49,942 nucleotides of DNA. Source: an uncultured Gemmatimonadales bacterium (GTDB lineage: Bacteria > Gemmatimonadota > Gemmatimonadetes > Palauibacterales > Palauibacteraceae). The translations under genes were made by a program, and so were the position numbers. Positions 16,032 through 23,696 of the stretch are shown here, one piece after another (position 1 is the stretch's first letter; each line of letters begins with the position of its first letter). The stretch covers positions 36,824 to 86,765 of the forward strand of contig CAMYMV010000013.1 of NCBI GenBank assembly GCA_947259585.1. The letters run 5' to 3'. The notes beneath the pieces were generated by a model. It saw nothing but the letters and a program-made list of their open reading frames with translations. It had not been told where the DNA came from and did no database searches.

Positions 16032-17312
16032 GTGTACGAACGTTTCGTCGACCAGTCCACGCGGGCCCGAAAACGGGTCCTGTTCGTGCTCTTCCTGCTC
16101 CTGATTCTCCTGGCTCCGGCCTGCGAGACCAGCACATCCGGCCCCGGGATCGCGCCCAACGGCTTCAGCGCGGCCTACGGCCGGTGGGAGCCGAGCTCAC
16201 ACGATACCTGCACCAAGCAGGGTCACGATTCGTACGCGGTCGAGGGGCCGGATGGTAAGCTCTATCCGACCTGGCATCCTCCCGTCGATCCGGCGACCGG
16301 GTGCACGTTCGGCCACGAGCATGGCCGCGATCCCTCCGGCTCCGACCTCTTCGGCAAGGTCGGAAAGATCCCGTTCGGCTACGCCAACGAGCAGCTGGAC
16401 ATCTACGACCCGTTCACGGCGCGTCACGAGGACCACGTCGGGCACAAGGTCGAGTGGGAGAACGACGTGCGGATGAAGTTCGGCGGCGACGCCTCGTCGG
16501 CCGTCTTCGAGGTGCGTTGCGACGTCCTGACCAAGATGCACCAGGGATCGCACTCGAAGGACGCGTTCACCAACAACCTACACGAGATCGTCTATCACAT
16601 CGATTGCTCGGATGGGACCGCGTTCGGCGTCACCATGCTGACCGCGATCGGCACACCGGGAGAGTTCGTGCGGCGTTGCGATGGGGACGTGCATGTGCAC
16701 GCGGGGCCACCTTCGCCCCCGAACTCTCCCGAAGGCGGCGGCAAGCGCCGGATTCCCGACCGCAGCTGCGTAGAAGAGTTCATGCTGGTGCGTGAGGGCG
16801 AGCGCTCGAACGATCGCCAGGCGCTGTTCGAGAGCTGGCAGATCTCGGCGCAGGTGAGAACGGTCAACGGGCACCGACTGGCATCCTTCAACCCCTACTT
16901 CAACGTTTTCCTTCCGAGCCGGTTCTACGATGCCACGAAACCCAACAACACCGGGCGCCCGATCGACATCTGCTACGAGACGATCGGTGGCCGGCGGGCG
17001 CGAGGCGGGGCCTGCGCCGAGAGCACGGGGGAGGGCTTCCTGCAGAACCTGAACTTCGACGATCCGCGGTCTGCGTTCAACGGGGTGCGGCGGAGCTTCG
17101 ACATCAACTCCAACCGCGTCAGCAACGCCGAGGGCCCTGAGGTCTGGTACTCGGATCCCCTGGGGCGAAACGCGCAGACGCAGCCGTTCCCGGGGTCGAT
17201 CCGCCAGTACATAGCGCGGAAGAACAACGACCGCGGGCCGCTGAATCCCAGCGGCCCCACGGTCGGATCAGAGCGCAACTACGGCGGGCCGGGGGTGCAC
17301 GCCCCGAACTGA
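16032..17312 (+). CDS. Large secreted lipoprotein of unknown function, His-rich
   Basis: The GTG at 16032 is chosen because CAGGAG lies 6 bases upstream; the long open frame before it is a shadow of the barrel gene. The 426-residue product begins with a basic stretch, a hydrophobic run FVLFLLLILLAPAC and then TSTSGPG, a probable lipoprotein signal. The mature part lacks a domain I recognise. It is rich in His clusters that could bind metal: GCTFGHEHGRDP, RHEDHVGHKVEW, KMHQGSHSKD, EIVYHIDCSDG and DVHVHAGPP. It has paired Cys (HDTCTKQGHD and GCTF; CVEEF; ICYE; GACAES) fitting periplasmic disulfides. Proteins with the string PDGKLYPTWHPPVDPATGC seem familiar as conserved hypotheticals. It follows the barrel gene and may be co-transcribed with it. 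Confidence 0.82.
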   Translation: MYERFVDQSTRARKRVLFVLFLLLILLAPACETSTSGPGIAPNGFSAAYGRWEPSSHDTCTKQGHDSYAVEGPDGKLYPTWHPPVDPATGCTFGHEHGRDPSGSDLFGKVGKIPFGYANEQLDIYDPFTARHEDHVGHKVEWENDVRMKFGGDASSAVFEVRCDVLTKMHQGSHSKDAFTNNLHEIVYHIDCSDGTAFGVTMLTAIGTPGEFVRRCDGDVHVHAGPPSPPNSPEGGGKRRIPDRSCVEEFMLVREGERSNDRQALFESWQISAQVRTVNGHRLASFNPYFNVFLPSRFYDATKPNNTGRPIDICYETIGGRRARGGACAESTGEGFLQNLNFDDPRSAFNGVRRSFDINSNRVSNAEGPEVWYSDPLGRNAQTQPFPGSIRQYIARKNNDRGPLNPSGPTVGSERNYGGPGVHAPN

Positions 17313-17351
17313 GGGTTTCGTGATCGACTCCCGACGCCGTCTGGCCCGGGT

Positions 17352-19463
17352 CTACTCCTCCGGCTTGTCCGGTACCTGCGCCCGGATGTAGTGCTGGAGC
17401 GCGCCCGCCTCGATCTCGGACAGATTGCTGAACTGGGGCATGCCCATCTGCTGGCGGCCGCCACCGAGCACCACGTCCACGAACGCCTCGTGCGAGAGCA
17501 CGACGGGCGATGCGCGGAGGTCGGGAGCTGCGCCGCCCGCCACGGCCCCGAAGCCGTGACATATCGCACACTTGCCGGGGAAGATCGATCCTCCGGCCTC
17601 CGCGAGCGCCGGGTCGACCACGAAGTCGGACGACACGAGCGGCTCGGGGAAGAAAGGTGGCGGGGAAGGCGGCAGCTCCAGCTCGCCGCCGAGCGCGAAG
17701 GTCACCAGCCGGCGCGGGTGCACCCGGTAGGACCAGCCATGCTGAGCCGGCAGCGTGGTGCCCAACGCCGGCATCCCTCCACCCCAACCGACGAGGATGG
17801 AGACGTACTGGGTGCCGTCGACCGCATACGTGATCGGAGCCGCGGAGATCCCGGAGCCGAGGTCGACGCTCCACAGCACCGAGCCGTCGCCCGCGCGATA
17901 GGCGAACAGCCGACCGTCCGCCCGGCCCTGGAAGACCAGGTTGCCGGCGGTCGTCAACGTGCCGGCGTTCCAGACGCCGGGCAGCGGGACCTCCCATACG
18001 GCGCGCTGCTCCACCGGATCCCACGCCTTGAGAGCGCTCACCGAGGTCTCGGCCCCCGCGACAGTGATGTCCAGGCCGGCGCCCTCGAAGGCCCAGTCGG
18101 GCGACTCCCAGGTTTGAATGTCGATGCCCTCGTCCGAGTAAACAGCTCCGATGTCCATCGTGGGGACGTAAGCCAGGCCGGTGCCGGGGTTGTAGGACAT
18201 CGCGTGCCAGGTGTGGGCGCCCCACGCGCTCGGGAAGATCTCCACCTCGCCTTCCTCGTAGCGGGCGCCGGGGACCTCGACGGGCCGGCCGGTCTCGAGG
18301 TCGATCTCCGATGCCCAGGTCGTCTTCGCGAACGGCTCGGCCGAGATGAGCTGGCCGGTCGAGCGGTCGATGACGTAGAAGAAGCCGTTCTTGGGGGCGT
18401 GCATGAGGGCCTTCACGTCGCGGCCCTCGACCGTGATGTCAGCCAGCACGATGTCCATGTTGGAGTTGTAGTCCCAGGCCTCGGCCGGCGTGGTCTGGTA
18501 GTGCCAGCGGTACTCGCCGGTGTCGGCGTCGAGGGCGACGATCGAGCAGAGGAACAGGTTGTCGCCGCCCTCCGGGCTCCGGATCTTCGGGTTCCACGGA
18601 GCCCCGTTGCCGGTTCCGAGGTAGACGGCGTCAAAATCGGGATCGTAGGTGATCCCGTTCCACACCGTGCCGCCGCCGCCGACCTTCCACCACTCGCCCG
18701 TCCACGTCTCGGCGGCCATCCTCATCGCCTCGTTCTCGAAGCCGTCGGCCGGGTTTCCGGGCACGGTCCACCAACGCCAGGCCTGCTCGCCGGTGGCCGC
18801 GTCGTAGGCTGTCACGTAGCCGCGGATCGCGCCGAACTCCGTCCCGCCGTTTCCGATGATCACCTTGTCCTTGAAGACCTTGGGGACGCCGGTGATGTAG
18901 AGCGGCAGCTCCGGGTCTACGGTCATCTGGCTCCACAGCTCGGCGCCGGTCCGCGCGTCCAAGGCGATCAAGCGGCCGTCCATCGTCGCCTGGTAGACCG
19001 CACCCTTCCAGAATGCGATGCCGCGGCTGTAGTCCCACACGACCCGGAGCCGGTCGCCCGCGGTCTCGATCACCTGCGGATCGTACTCCCAGAGGAGCTC
19101 GCCGGTCTTCGCGTCCACGGCGCGGAGGACGTTGTAGCTTCCCTCGTAGTAGAGGACGCCGTCCACCACGAGCGGGGTACCGACGAGCGAGCGGTCGTGG
19201 GGAAGATCCACGTACCAGGCGACCCCGAGGTCCGAGACGTTGCCGTCATCCACCTGCGCGAGCGGGCTGTACCGCTGTTCGCTGAAGTTCCGTCCGTAGG
19301 CGAGCCAGTTGTCGCCGTTACCCACGGCGGCGAGCGCCTCGGCGTCGACGACCGTTCCGCCTTCGCCAGACGTACCGGACTCCGATCGACTGGTGGGATC
19401 CGTGCAGCCGGCCACAACGACAACGGCGACGACCGCCATGGTCCACGGGAGCTTGAGCTTCAT
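17352..19463 (-). CDS. PQQ-dependent alcohol dehydrogenase fused to cytochrome c (quinohemoprotein)
   Basis: The ATG at 19463 has AGGAGG 5 bases upstream and begins a lipoprotein signal with a perfect lipobox VAGC. The 703-residue protein has an eight-bladed PQQ propeller (repeated strings such as LLWEYDP, RLIALDARTGAELWS, YRWHYQTTP) and a C-terminal cytochrome c domain with CAICH (Cys632, Cys635, His636) and a likely Met axial ligand in QQMGMPQF. Calcium/PQQ residues are present: GTGNGAPWN and the catalytic Asp region GGDNLF. The vicinal Cys-Cys pair that classical methanol/ethanol dehydrogenases place just before the RGxAxWKG motif is absent (here VVWDYSRGIAFWKG). It oxidises an alcohol or similar substrate in the periplasm and passes electrons to the respiratory chain. 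No PQQ synthesis gene is in the window. Confidence 0.94.
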   Translation of the reverse strand: MKLKLPWTMAVVAVVVVAGCTDPTSRSESGTSGEGGTVVDAEALAAVGNGDNWLAYGRNFSEQRYSPLAQVDDGNVSDLGVAWYVDLPHDRSLVGTPLVVDGVLYYEGSYNVLRAVDAKTGELLWEYDPQVIETAGDRLRVVWDYSRGIAFWKGAVYQATMDGRLIALDARTGAELWSQMTVDPELPLYITGVPKVFKDKVIIGNGGTEFGAIRGYVTAYDAATGEQAWRWWTVPGNPADGFENEAMRMAAETWTGEWWKVGGGGTVWNGITYDPDFDAVYLGTGNGAPWNPKIRSPEGGDNLFLCSIVALDADTGEYRWHYQTTPAEAWDYNSNMDIVLADITVEGRDVKALMHAPKNGFFYVIDRSTGQLISAEPFAKTTWASEIDLETGRPVEVPGARYEEGEVEIFPSAWGAHTWHAMSYNPGTGLAYVPTMDIGAVYSDEGIDIQTWESPDWAFEGAGLDITVAGAETSVSALKAWDPVEQRAVWEVPLPGVWNAGTLTTAGNLVFQGRADGRLFAYRAGDGSVLWSVDLGSGISAAPITYAVDGTQYVSILVGWGGGMPALGTTLPAQHGWSYRVHPRRLVTFALGGELELPPSPPPFFPEPLVSSDFVVDPALAEAGGSIFPGKCAICHGFGAVAGGAAPDLRASPVVLSHEAFVDVVLGGGRQQMGMPQFSNLSEIEAGALQHYIRAQVPDKPEE

Positions 19464-19687
19464 CGTGCCTCCTGGTGTCTCCGGTTCGAGATCGATTCCA
19501 TAACGTGAAGCCGACCCACCCTCCCAGCCAGACCAGCCGGGCTCACCAGGATCTCCCTCGCTGGGAGCGGCGCGGGCGCGCCCGCCGGCAAACGTCCTGA
19601 TCGGTTGACGCGAGGGCCCTCGACCCCTAGTTCGTGGGGGCGCAGATTGCGCCGAGAACAGGCGATGCAACGATTGAAGGGGATTCC

Positions 19688-19786
19688 TTGGCTCGAAAAA
19701 GGCCGAAGCTGAAAAAGTCCGGGCGTCGAAAGATGGGCCGCAAGAAGCGGCGCCAACTGCACGCCCGGCGGAAGAAGAAGAGATAG
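19688..19786 (+). CDS. 32-residue very basic protein, possibly ribosome-associated (COX24/bS22-like)
   Basis: A small frame starts at TTG 19688, with AAGGGGA 4 bases upstream, and ends at TAG 19784-19786. Of 32 residues, 19 are Lys or Arg (ARKRPKLKKSGRRKMGRK at the start, then KRRQLHARRKKKR), with no acidic residue. The pattern R-K-M-x-[KR]-K-x-[RH]-[KR]-x-L resembles the AURKAIP1/COX24 family and mycobacterial bS22, small ribosomal proteins with the same charge. A candidate TTGACG/TAGTTC promoter with 17-bp spacing (19605-19633) and a 6-bp hairpin (GGCGCA-GAT-TGCGCC, 19639-19653) lie upstream. The reading frame is short, so the call rests on composition, start context and strand; family identity is inference. 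Confidence 0.55.
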   Translation: MARKRPKLKKSGRRKMGRKKRRQLHARRKKKR

Positions 19787-19802
19787 AGGGACCCTACGGG
19801 GC

Positions 19803-20363
19803 TCACGACCCTCCCGGTGCCTGGTCGCGATAGCGGAAGGCACCCGGGAAGTCGGGTTCCGCCTCCTTCCGCTTTCCGCTCCATTCCGAGACGTCGATCC
19901 GCATGACGGAGGTCCGCTGCAGCTCATCGGGGGTGATCGGTCGATAGTCGCGGCCGGGCCTCAGCTGTGGGGCGTACTTGTCCAGCAGCAGCTGGAGGCC
20001 CTCCTCCGCCTCTTCGGCGTCGACGACGACCGTCGCCCTCCCGAAGGCCACGACGCCGGCGTATTCGACGCTGAACTCGAGCGCCTCGTCGGCGGGCAGC
20101 AGCCTACCCATCTCGAACGCCGTGAAGGCGACCCGCTCGTCCGCCTCGATGTTGCCCCGCGTACGCCCGGTCCGGGCGGTGTGCACGTAGATCGCGTGAC
20201 GTGATTCGTCGTACACGAAGAGGTTGGAGTTGAGGAACGGCTGTCCGTCATCCACCGTCGCGACGACGCCGACCGGGGCTGTCGCGAGAAACGCGCGGAT
20301 CCAGCCGTCATCCTTCGCCCGGTCGTTCCGCCGCATACGCGTGGCTTCGCCCACTTCGATCAC
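19803..20363 (-). CDS. Pyridoxamine 5'-phosphate oxidase-fold flavin-binding protein
   Basis: The product has the split-barrel FMN-binding pattern of the PPOx superfamily: FLATAPVGVVATVDDGQPFLNS, IYVHTARTGRTRGNIEADERVAFTAFE, VEYAGVVAFGRATVV and a C-terminal MRIDVSEWSGKRKE. These small flavoproteins reduce or bind diverse ligands (F420/FMN reductases, heme oxygenase-like and nitroimidazole-type enzymes). The start is uncertain: GTG 20363 (186 residues, AGGAG 4 bases upstream) is preferred, with GTG 20354 and ATG 20336 as alternatives. It lies 47 bases downstream of the second homocysteine methyltransferase gene and is probably the last gene of that minus-strand operon. True PdxH activity (vitamin B6 synthesis) is possible, but the sequence looks more like the general pyridoxamine 5'-phosphate oxidase family. 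Confidence 0.82.
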   Translation of the reverse strand: MIEVGEATRMRRNDRAKDDGWIRAFLATAPVGVVATVDDGQPFLNSNLFVYDESRHAIYVHTARTGRTRGNIEADERVAFTAFEMGRLLPADEALEFSVEYAGVVAFGRATVVVDAEEAEEGLQLLLDKYAPQLRPGRDYRPITPDELQRTSVMRIDVSEWSGKRKEAEPDFPGAFRYRDQAPGGS

Positions 20364-20410
20364 CTCGCTCCTGGCTAAGGCGGCTCGGAGGCCTATCTCC
20401 GACAACTGGT

Positions 20411-21334
20411 CTAGGCTGCTCCGTCGCCCAGGCGGCGTGCGATCGCCTGGATGTGCTCGGGGGTCGTGCCGCAGCACCCGCCGATGATCCGCGCCCCCAT
20501 CTCGGCCCACCGTTCCGCCTCCTCCAGATAGCGCGGCGGCGGATACTCGTCCGTGAACAGCCACTCGGGCGGGTCGAAGCGGCCGATGTGCGGATAGAGT
20601 CCGCACGGCTCGCTCCGACTCTCGAGTAGCTCGCGAAGGCCCGCGGTGGTGTCATCCGGCGGGGCACAGTTGACCATGACGGCGTCCGGCTCGAGCGGGG
20701 CGAGCGCCTCCTCCGCCTGGGCCATCGTCTCCCCCGTAAACAGCAGGCCATCCTCGTCGCAGACGAAGCTGACCCAGCAGGGAAGGCCCGCCTCGCTCGC
20801 CGCCGCCAGGCCCACCGAGGCCTCCCGTATGCTGTTCACCGTTTCGAGGAGGATCAGATCCGCCCCGGCGTCCGCGAGCACCTCCATGATCTCGCGGTAC
20901 TCTCCCCGCATCTGGGCTTCGGAGGGAGCCAGGTCCGGACGGAAGCACCATTCGAGCGTCGTGACGGCACCGGCGATCGCCACGGGTCGCTCCGTGGCCA
21001 CACTGGCGCGCGCCTCCTGCGCCAGCTCCACCGAGGCCGCCAGCAGCTCGCTAGCCCGATTCTCGAGCCCGGGGGCACCGATGTGGCGCATGTGGGCCTT
21101 GTCACGGAAGTGTCCCAGGAAGCTGCGGCGGGCCAGTTGAAAGCTGTTCGTCGTGAGCACGTCCGCACCGGCGAGGATGTAGTCGGCGTGAAGGTCGCGG
21201 ATCGCATCAGGCTCGTCCTTCAGGCGATGATCGGCCCAGGAGAGGTTACGCCGGAGGATTTCGGTCCCGATGGCGCCGTCCAGGATGACCACGTCACCGC
21301 CGTCGATACGTGAGCGGATCGCGTTATAGCTCAT
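20411..21334 (-). CDS. Homocysteine S-methyltransferase family protein (copy 2)
   Basis: The ATG at 21334 overlaps the stop of the preceding paralogue (ATGA), a sign of coupled translation, and gives 307 residues. The TIM barrel carries the three zinc-binding Cys of this family: Cys223 in VNCAPPDD, and Cys287 and Cys288 in GGCCGTTPEH. DGAIGTEILRR and TNSFQLARRSF are further landmarks. Enzymes such as betaine-homocysteine and S-methylmethionine-homocysteine methyltransferases use zinc to activate homocysteine thiolate and form methionine. The methyl donor here is not readable from sequence. It is about 40% similar by eye to copy 1 directly upstream (shared HMRHIGAPGLE, NCAPPxD, HIGxFDPP). The neighbouring divergent GcvT-like and FAD genes suggest a role in methylated amine metabolism. 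Confidence 0.9.
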   Translation of the reverse strand: MSYNAIRSRIDGGDVVILDGAIGTEILRRNLSWADHRLKDEPDAIRDLHADYILAGADVLTTNSFQLARRSFLGHFRDKAHMRHIGAPGLENRASELLAASVELAQEARASVATERPVAIAGAVTTLEWCFRPDLAPSEAQMRGEYREIMEVLADAGADLILLETVNSIREASVGLAAASEAGLPCWVSFVCDEDGLLFTGETMAQAEEALAPLEPDAVMVNCAPPDDTTAGLRELLESRSEPCGLYPHIGRFDPPEWLFTDEYPPPRYLEEAERWAEMGARIIGGCCGTTPEHIQAIARRLGDGAA

Positions 21335-22284
21335 GCGCCCTCCCCCGCGGCCGGGCCGAGCGCATCGCGCAGTGCCGCTACGTGCGCGGGTCCGGTGCCG
21401 CAGCACCCGCCCACGACGCGCGCTCCGGCATCTCGCCAGCCGGTGGCGGCCTCGGCGTAGCGGCCGGGCGGCCAGTCATCCGTGGCGGCGAACTGCGGGT
21501 GGAACTCGAACTTCCAGGAGGGAGGGTCGAACTTGCCGATGTGGGCGAAGGCACCTATCGGCAGATCCGTTTCGGCTGCCAGGCTCTCCACGGCCGGGCC
21601 GATGTCTTCCGGCGGTGCGCAGTTCACCAGCACGACCTTCACGCCGAGCGCCTGCATGGCCCGGGCGCACTCTCCCAGGTCGTCACCGCCGAGCACGTTG
21701 CCCTCCGGGCCGATCACGAAGCTGGCCCATACCGGCAGTCCGGAGCTGATAGCGGCCTCGGCCGCCGCCCGTGCCTCCCCTACGGTGTTCATGGATTCCA
21801 GGAGAATGAGATCCACGCCGCCCTCCTTGAGCCAAGAGGCGATCTGCCAGTGCTCGGGGCGAGCCTCTGCCGGGTCGGGAGACAGGTCCGGCCTGAAGGG
21901 GTGCTCGAGTGGCGCCATGACGCCGGCGATGGCCACGTCCCGTCCGGTCGTGTCGCGCGCCTGCCGGGCGAGATCGACCGCCCTCACCGTGAGCTCATGA
22001 GCGCGCGTCTCCAGCCCCGGCGCTCCGATGTGACGCATGTGGTCCGGGCTGCGGAAGACGTTGAGGTAGAGTCGGTGGTTCAGCTGCGAGGTGTTGGTGC
22101 GGATGACGTCCGCCCCGGCTTCGATGTACTCGACGTGAAGCGACGCGACCTCCTGCGGATCGGTACGAAGGCCGTGCCATCGCCAGCGCACGCCGCGGCG
22201 CACCAGCTCGCTGCCCATCGCCCCGTCGAGCAGCGCGGGGCGATCCGCATCAAGTAACGCTTGGACGCGCGCGTAACCGGCCAC
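21331..22284 (-). CDS. Homocysteine S-methyltransferase family protein (copy 1)
   Basis: The GTG at 22284 is preferred, with GAGGA 4 bases upstream; the longer frame to 22476 runs into the divergent promoter region and looks non-coding. The 317-residue product has the zinc ligands Cys222 (VNCAPPED), Cys294 and Cys295 (GGCCGTGPAH), and landmarks DGAMGSELVRRG and TNTSQLNHRLY. It heads the minus-strand operon copy 1, copy 2, PPOx protein. The divergence between the copies (for example different residues at DGAIGTEILRR and DGAMGSELVRR) suggests different methyl donors or partner proteins. It diverges from a GcvT-like gene across a 209-bp gap that contains a candidate promoter for this strand. Confidence 0.9.
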   Translation of the reverse strand: MAGYARVQALLDADRPALLDGAMGSELVRRGVRWRWHGLRTDPQEVASLHVEYIEAGADVIRTNTSQLNHRLYLNVFRSPDHMRHIGAPGLETRAHELTVRAVDLARQARDTTGRDVAIAGVMAPLEHPFRPDLSPDPAEARPEHWQIASWLKEGGVDLILLESMNTVGEARAAAEAAISSGLPVWASFVIGPEGNVLGGDDLGECARAMQALGVKVVLVNCAPPEDIGPAVESLAAETDLPIGAFAHIGKFDPPSWKFEFHPQFAATDDWPPGRYAEAATGWRDAGARVVGGCCGTGPAHVAALRDALGPAAGEGA

Positions 22285-22332
22285 GGCTTCCTCGATCCGG
22301 TGAGTCGGTGAACGGCTGAAACGAACGCGCCC

Positions 22333-22362
22333 AGTATGCTCCGCGCCCGCACGGCCCGGCAA
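22333..22362 (-). promoter_or_regulatory. Candidate promoter for the homocysteine methyltransferase operon
   Basis: On the minus strand TTGCCG (22362-22357) and CATACT (22338-22333) are 18 bases apart, about 50 bases before the GTG at 22284. The -10 matches four of six consensus positions. No SAM, cobalamin or S-box riboswitch core was seen in this gap. Confidence 0.35.
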
Positions 22363-22493
22363 GCGGGCGGCTTCCGCGAGCCCTCGCCGGCGTCGCGCGG
22401 CTCGATCCGCACCCGCGGCCCTTGCTTCTCGGCGATGCGGCTGCCATCTGAGAATGGTCGGCTTCCGCCGCGTCACGAGAGAGGAGACGGTCC

Positions 22494-23696
22494 GTGCTCA
22501 GAGGCACGCCGTTCCACCCCAGGACAGCAGCCCTCTGCCAGGCCCACAACTGGCGCCGTTGGGCCGGCTGCATCGTGGCCGGATCGTACGAGCTCCTCCA
22601 CGATCGCGAGTACTTCGCGATCCGCACCGCGGCGGCGCTGATCGACGTGTCGCCGCTTTACAAGTACCACGTCACCGGACCCGATGCGGAGCTCTTTCTG
22701 AACCGTCTGATTCCGCGCGACGTCGCCCGCTGCGCGGTGCACCAGGTGCTGTACACCCCATGGTGCGACCAGGCGGGCAAGATCATCGATGACGGAACGC
22801 TGTCGCGTCTCGACACGGATGCCTTCCGTCTGACGGCGGCGGAGCCGAACCTGCGCTGGCTGCAGGACGTGGCCGCCGGCCTCGATGTAACGATCGGGGA
22901 TATCACCGAGGCGCTGGCGGCGCTCGCGCTCCAGGGGCCCGCCTCGCGGGAGATCCTCAAGCGGATATCGGACGTCCCGCTGGACGACCTGGGCTTTTTC
23001 AGGCTCACCCACGCCCGCGTGGCCGGCATCCCGGCCACCATCTCGCGCACCGGGTACACGGGTGACCTCGGGTACGAGCTCTGGGTCGAGGCGGCTCAGG
23101 CCGTGGCTCTTTGGGACGGGCTCGTGGAGGCCGGAGCCGCGTACGGCCTGATTCCGGCCGGCATACTGGCGCTGGATGTGGCGAGGATCGAGGCCGGTCT
23201 GCCGCTCCTCGACGTCGACTACATTCCCGCGAACAAGGCGTTGATCGAGGAGCGCAAGTCCTCTCCCTTCGAGCTGGATCTGGGCTGGACCGTCAAGCTC
23301 GACAAGGGTCCGTTCGTAGGCCGGCAGGCGCTCGCGGCGGAGAACGAGAGAGGGCCGGAGTGGCAGTTCCAGGGCCTGGAGATCGAGTGGGATTCGATCG
23401 AGCGGCTCTATGCCGAGGCCGGGCTCCCGCCCGGGCTTCCGGCTACCGCGTGGCGTACCTCGGTGCCGGTGTATTCGGGGGGAGAGCAGGTCGGATACGC
23501 GACGAGTGGATGCTGGTCTCCGATCCTCAAGCAGTACATAGCCCTCGCTCACCTCCGGTCCGCCTGGGCGGCCCCGGGTACGCGACTGGAGATGGAGGTC
23601 ACCGTCGAGCATCGGAGAAAGCGGGCCGAAGCCAGGGTCGTGAAGAAACCCTTCTACGATCCGCCCCGAAAGCGGGCGGTGGAGACCGCCCCGTGA
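22494..23696 (+). CDS. Aminomethyltransferase-family protein (GcvT/DmdA-like, folate-binding)
   Basis: The GTG at 22494 has GAGAGGAGAC 5 bases upstream. The 400-residue product matches GcvT/dimethylglycine oxidase C-terminal proteins: LIDVSPLYKYHVTGPDA near the start, LALQGPASREIL, SRTGYTGDLGYELWVEA (the folate-binding Glu motif), GLIPAGILALDVARIEAGLPL, and the C-terminal barrel with GYATSGCWSPILKQYIALAHL. Members move a one-carbon unit from a methylamine-type donor to tetrahydrofolate. It is 400 residues, close to dimethylsulfoniopropionate demethylase (DmdA, about 370) and GcvT (about 365), so it is not tied to lipoyl-dependent glycine cleavage; no gcvH or gcvP is present. It is coupled by a GTGA overlap to an FAD oxidoreductase gene and diverges from the homocysteine methyltransferases. 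Confidence 0.88.
   Translation: MLRGTPFHPRTAALCQAHNWRRWAGCIVAGSYELLHDREYFAIRTAAALIDVSPLYKYHVTGPDAELFLNRLIPRDVARCAVHQVLYTPWCDQAGKIIDDGTLSRLDTDAFRLTAAEPNLRWLQDVAAGLDVTIGDITEALAALALQGPASREILKRISDVPLDDLGFFRLTHARVAGIPATISRTGYTGDLGYELWVEAAQAVALWDGLVEAGAAYGLIPAGILALDVARIEAGLPLLDVDYIPANKALIEERKSSPFELDLGWTVKLDKGPFVGRQALAAENERGPEWQFQGLEIEWDSIERLYAEAGLPPGLPATAWRTSVPVYSGGEQVGYATSGCWSPILKQYIALAHLRSAWAAPGTRLEMEVTVEHRRKRAEARVVKKPFYDPPRKRAVETAP

Noticed and set aside
17391..19508. 705-residue open frame on the plus strand opposite the PQQ dehydrogenase gene
   Set aside because: High-GC coding DNA leaves the complement open; the translation is Arg/Gly/Val-rich with no domain, while the minus strand has full PQQ and heme motifs.
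22285..22476. Longer N-terminus of homocysteine methyltransferase copy 1 from 22476
   Set aside because: The extra 64 residues are Arg/Ala-rich, overlap the candidate promoter and have no match to the barrel start, which begins after GTG 22284.
20411..22493. Possible SAM or cobalamin riboswitch near the homocysteine methyltransferases
   Set aside because: I looked for an S-box and for a B12 box in the 209-bp gap and saw neither; the start region is only a short leader.
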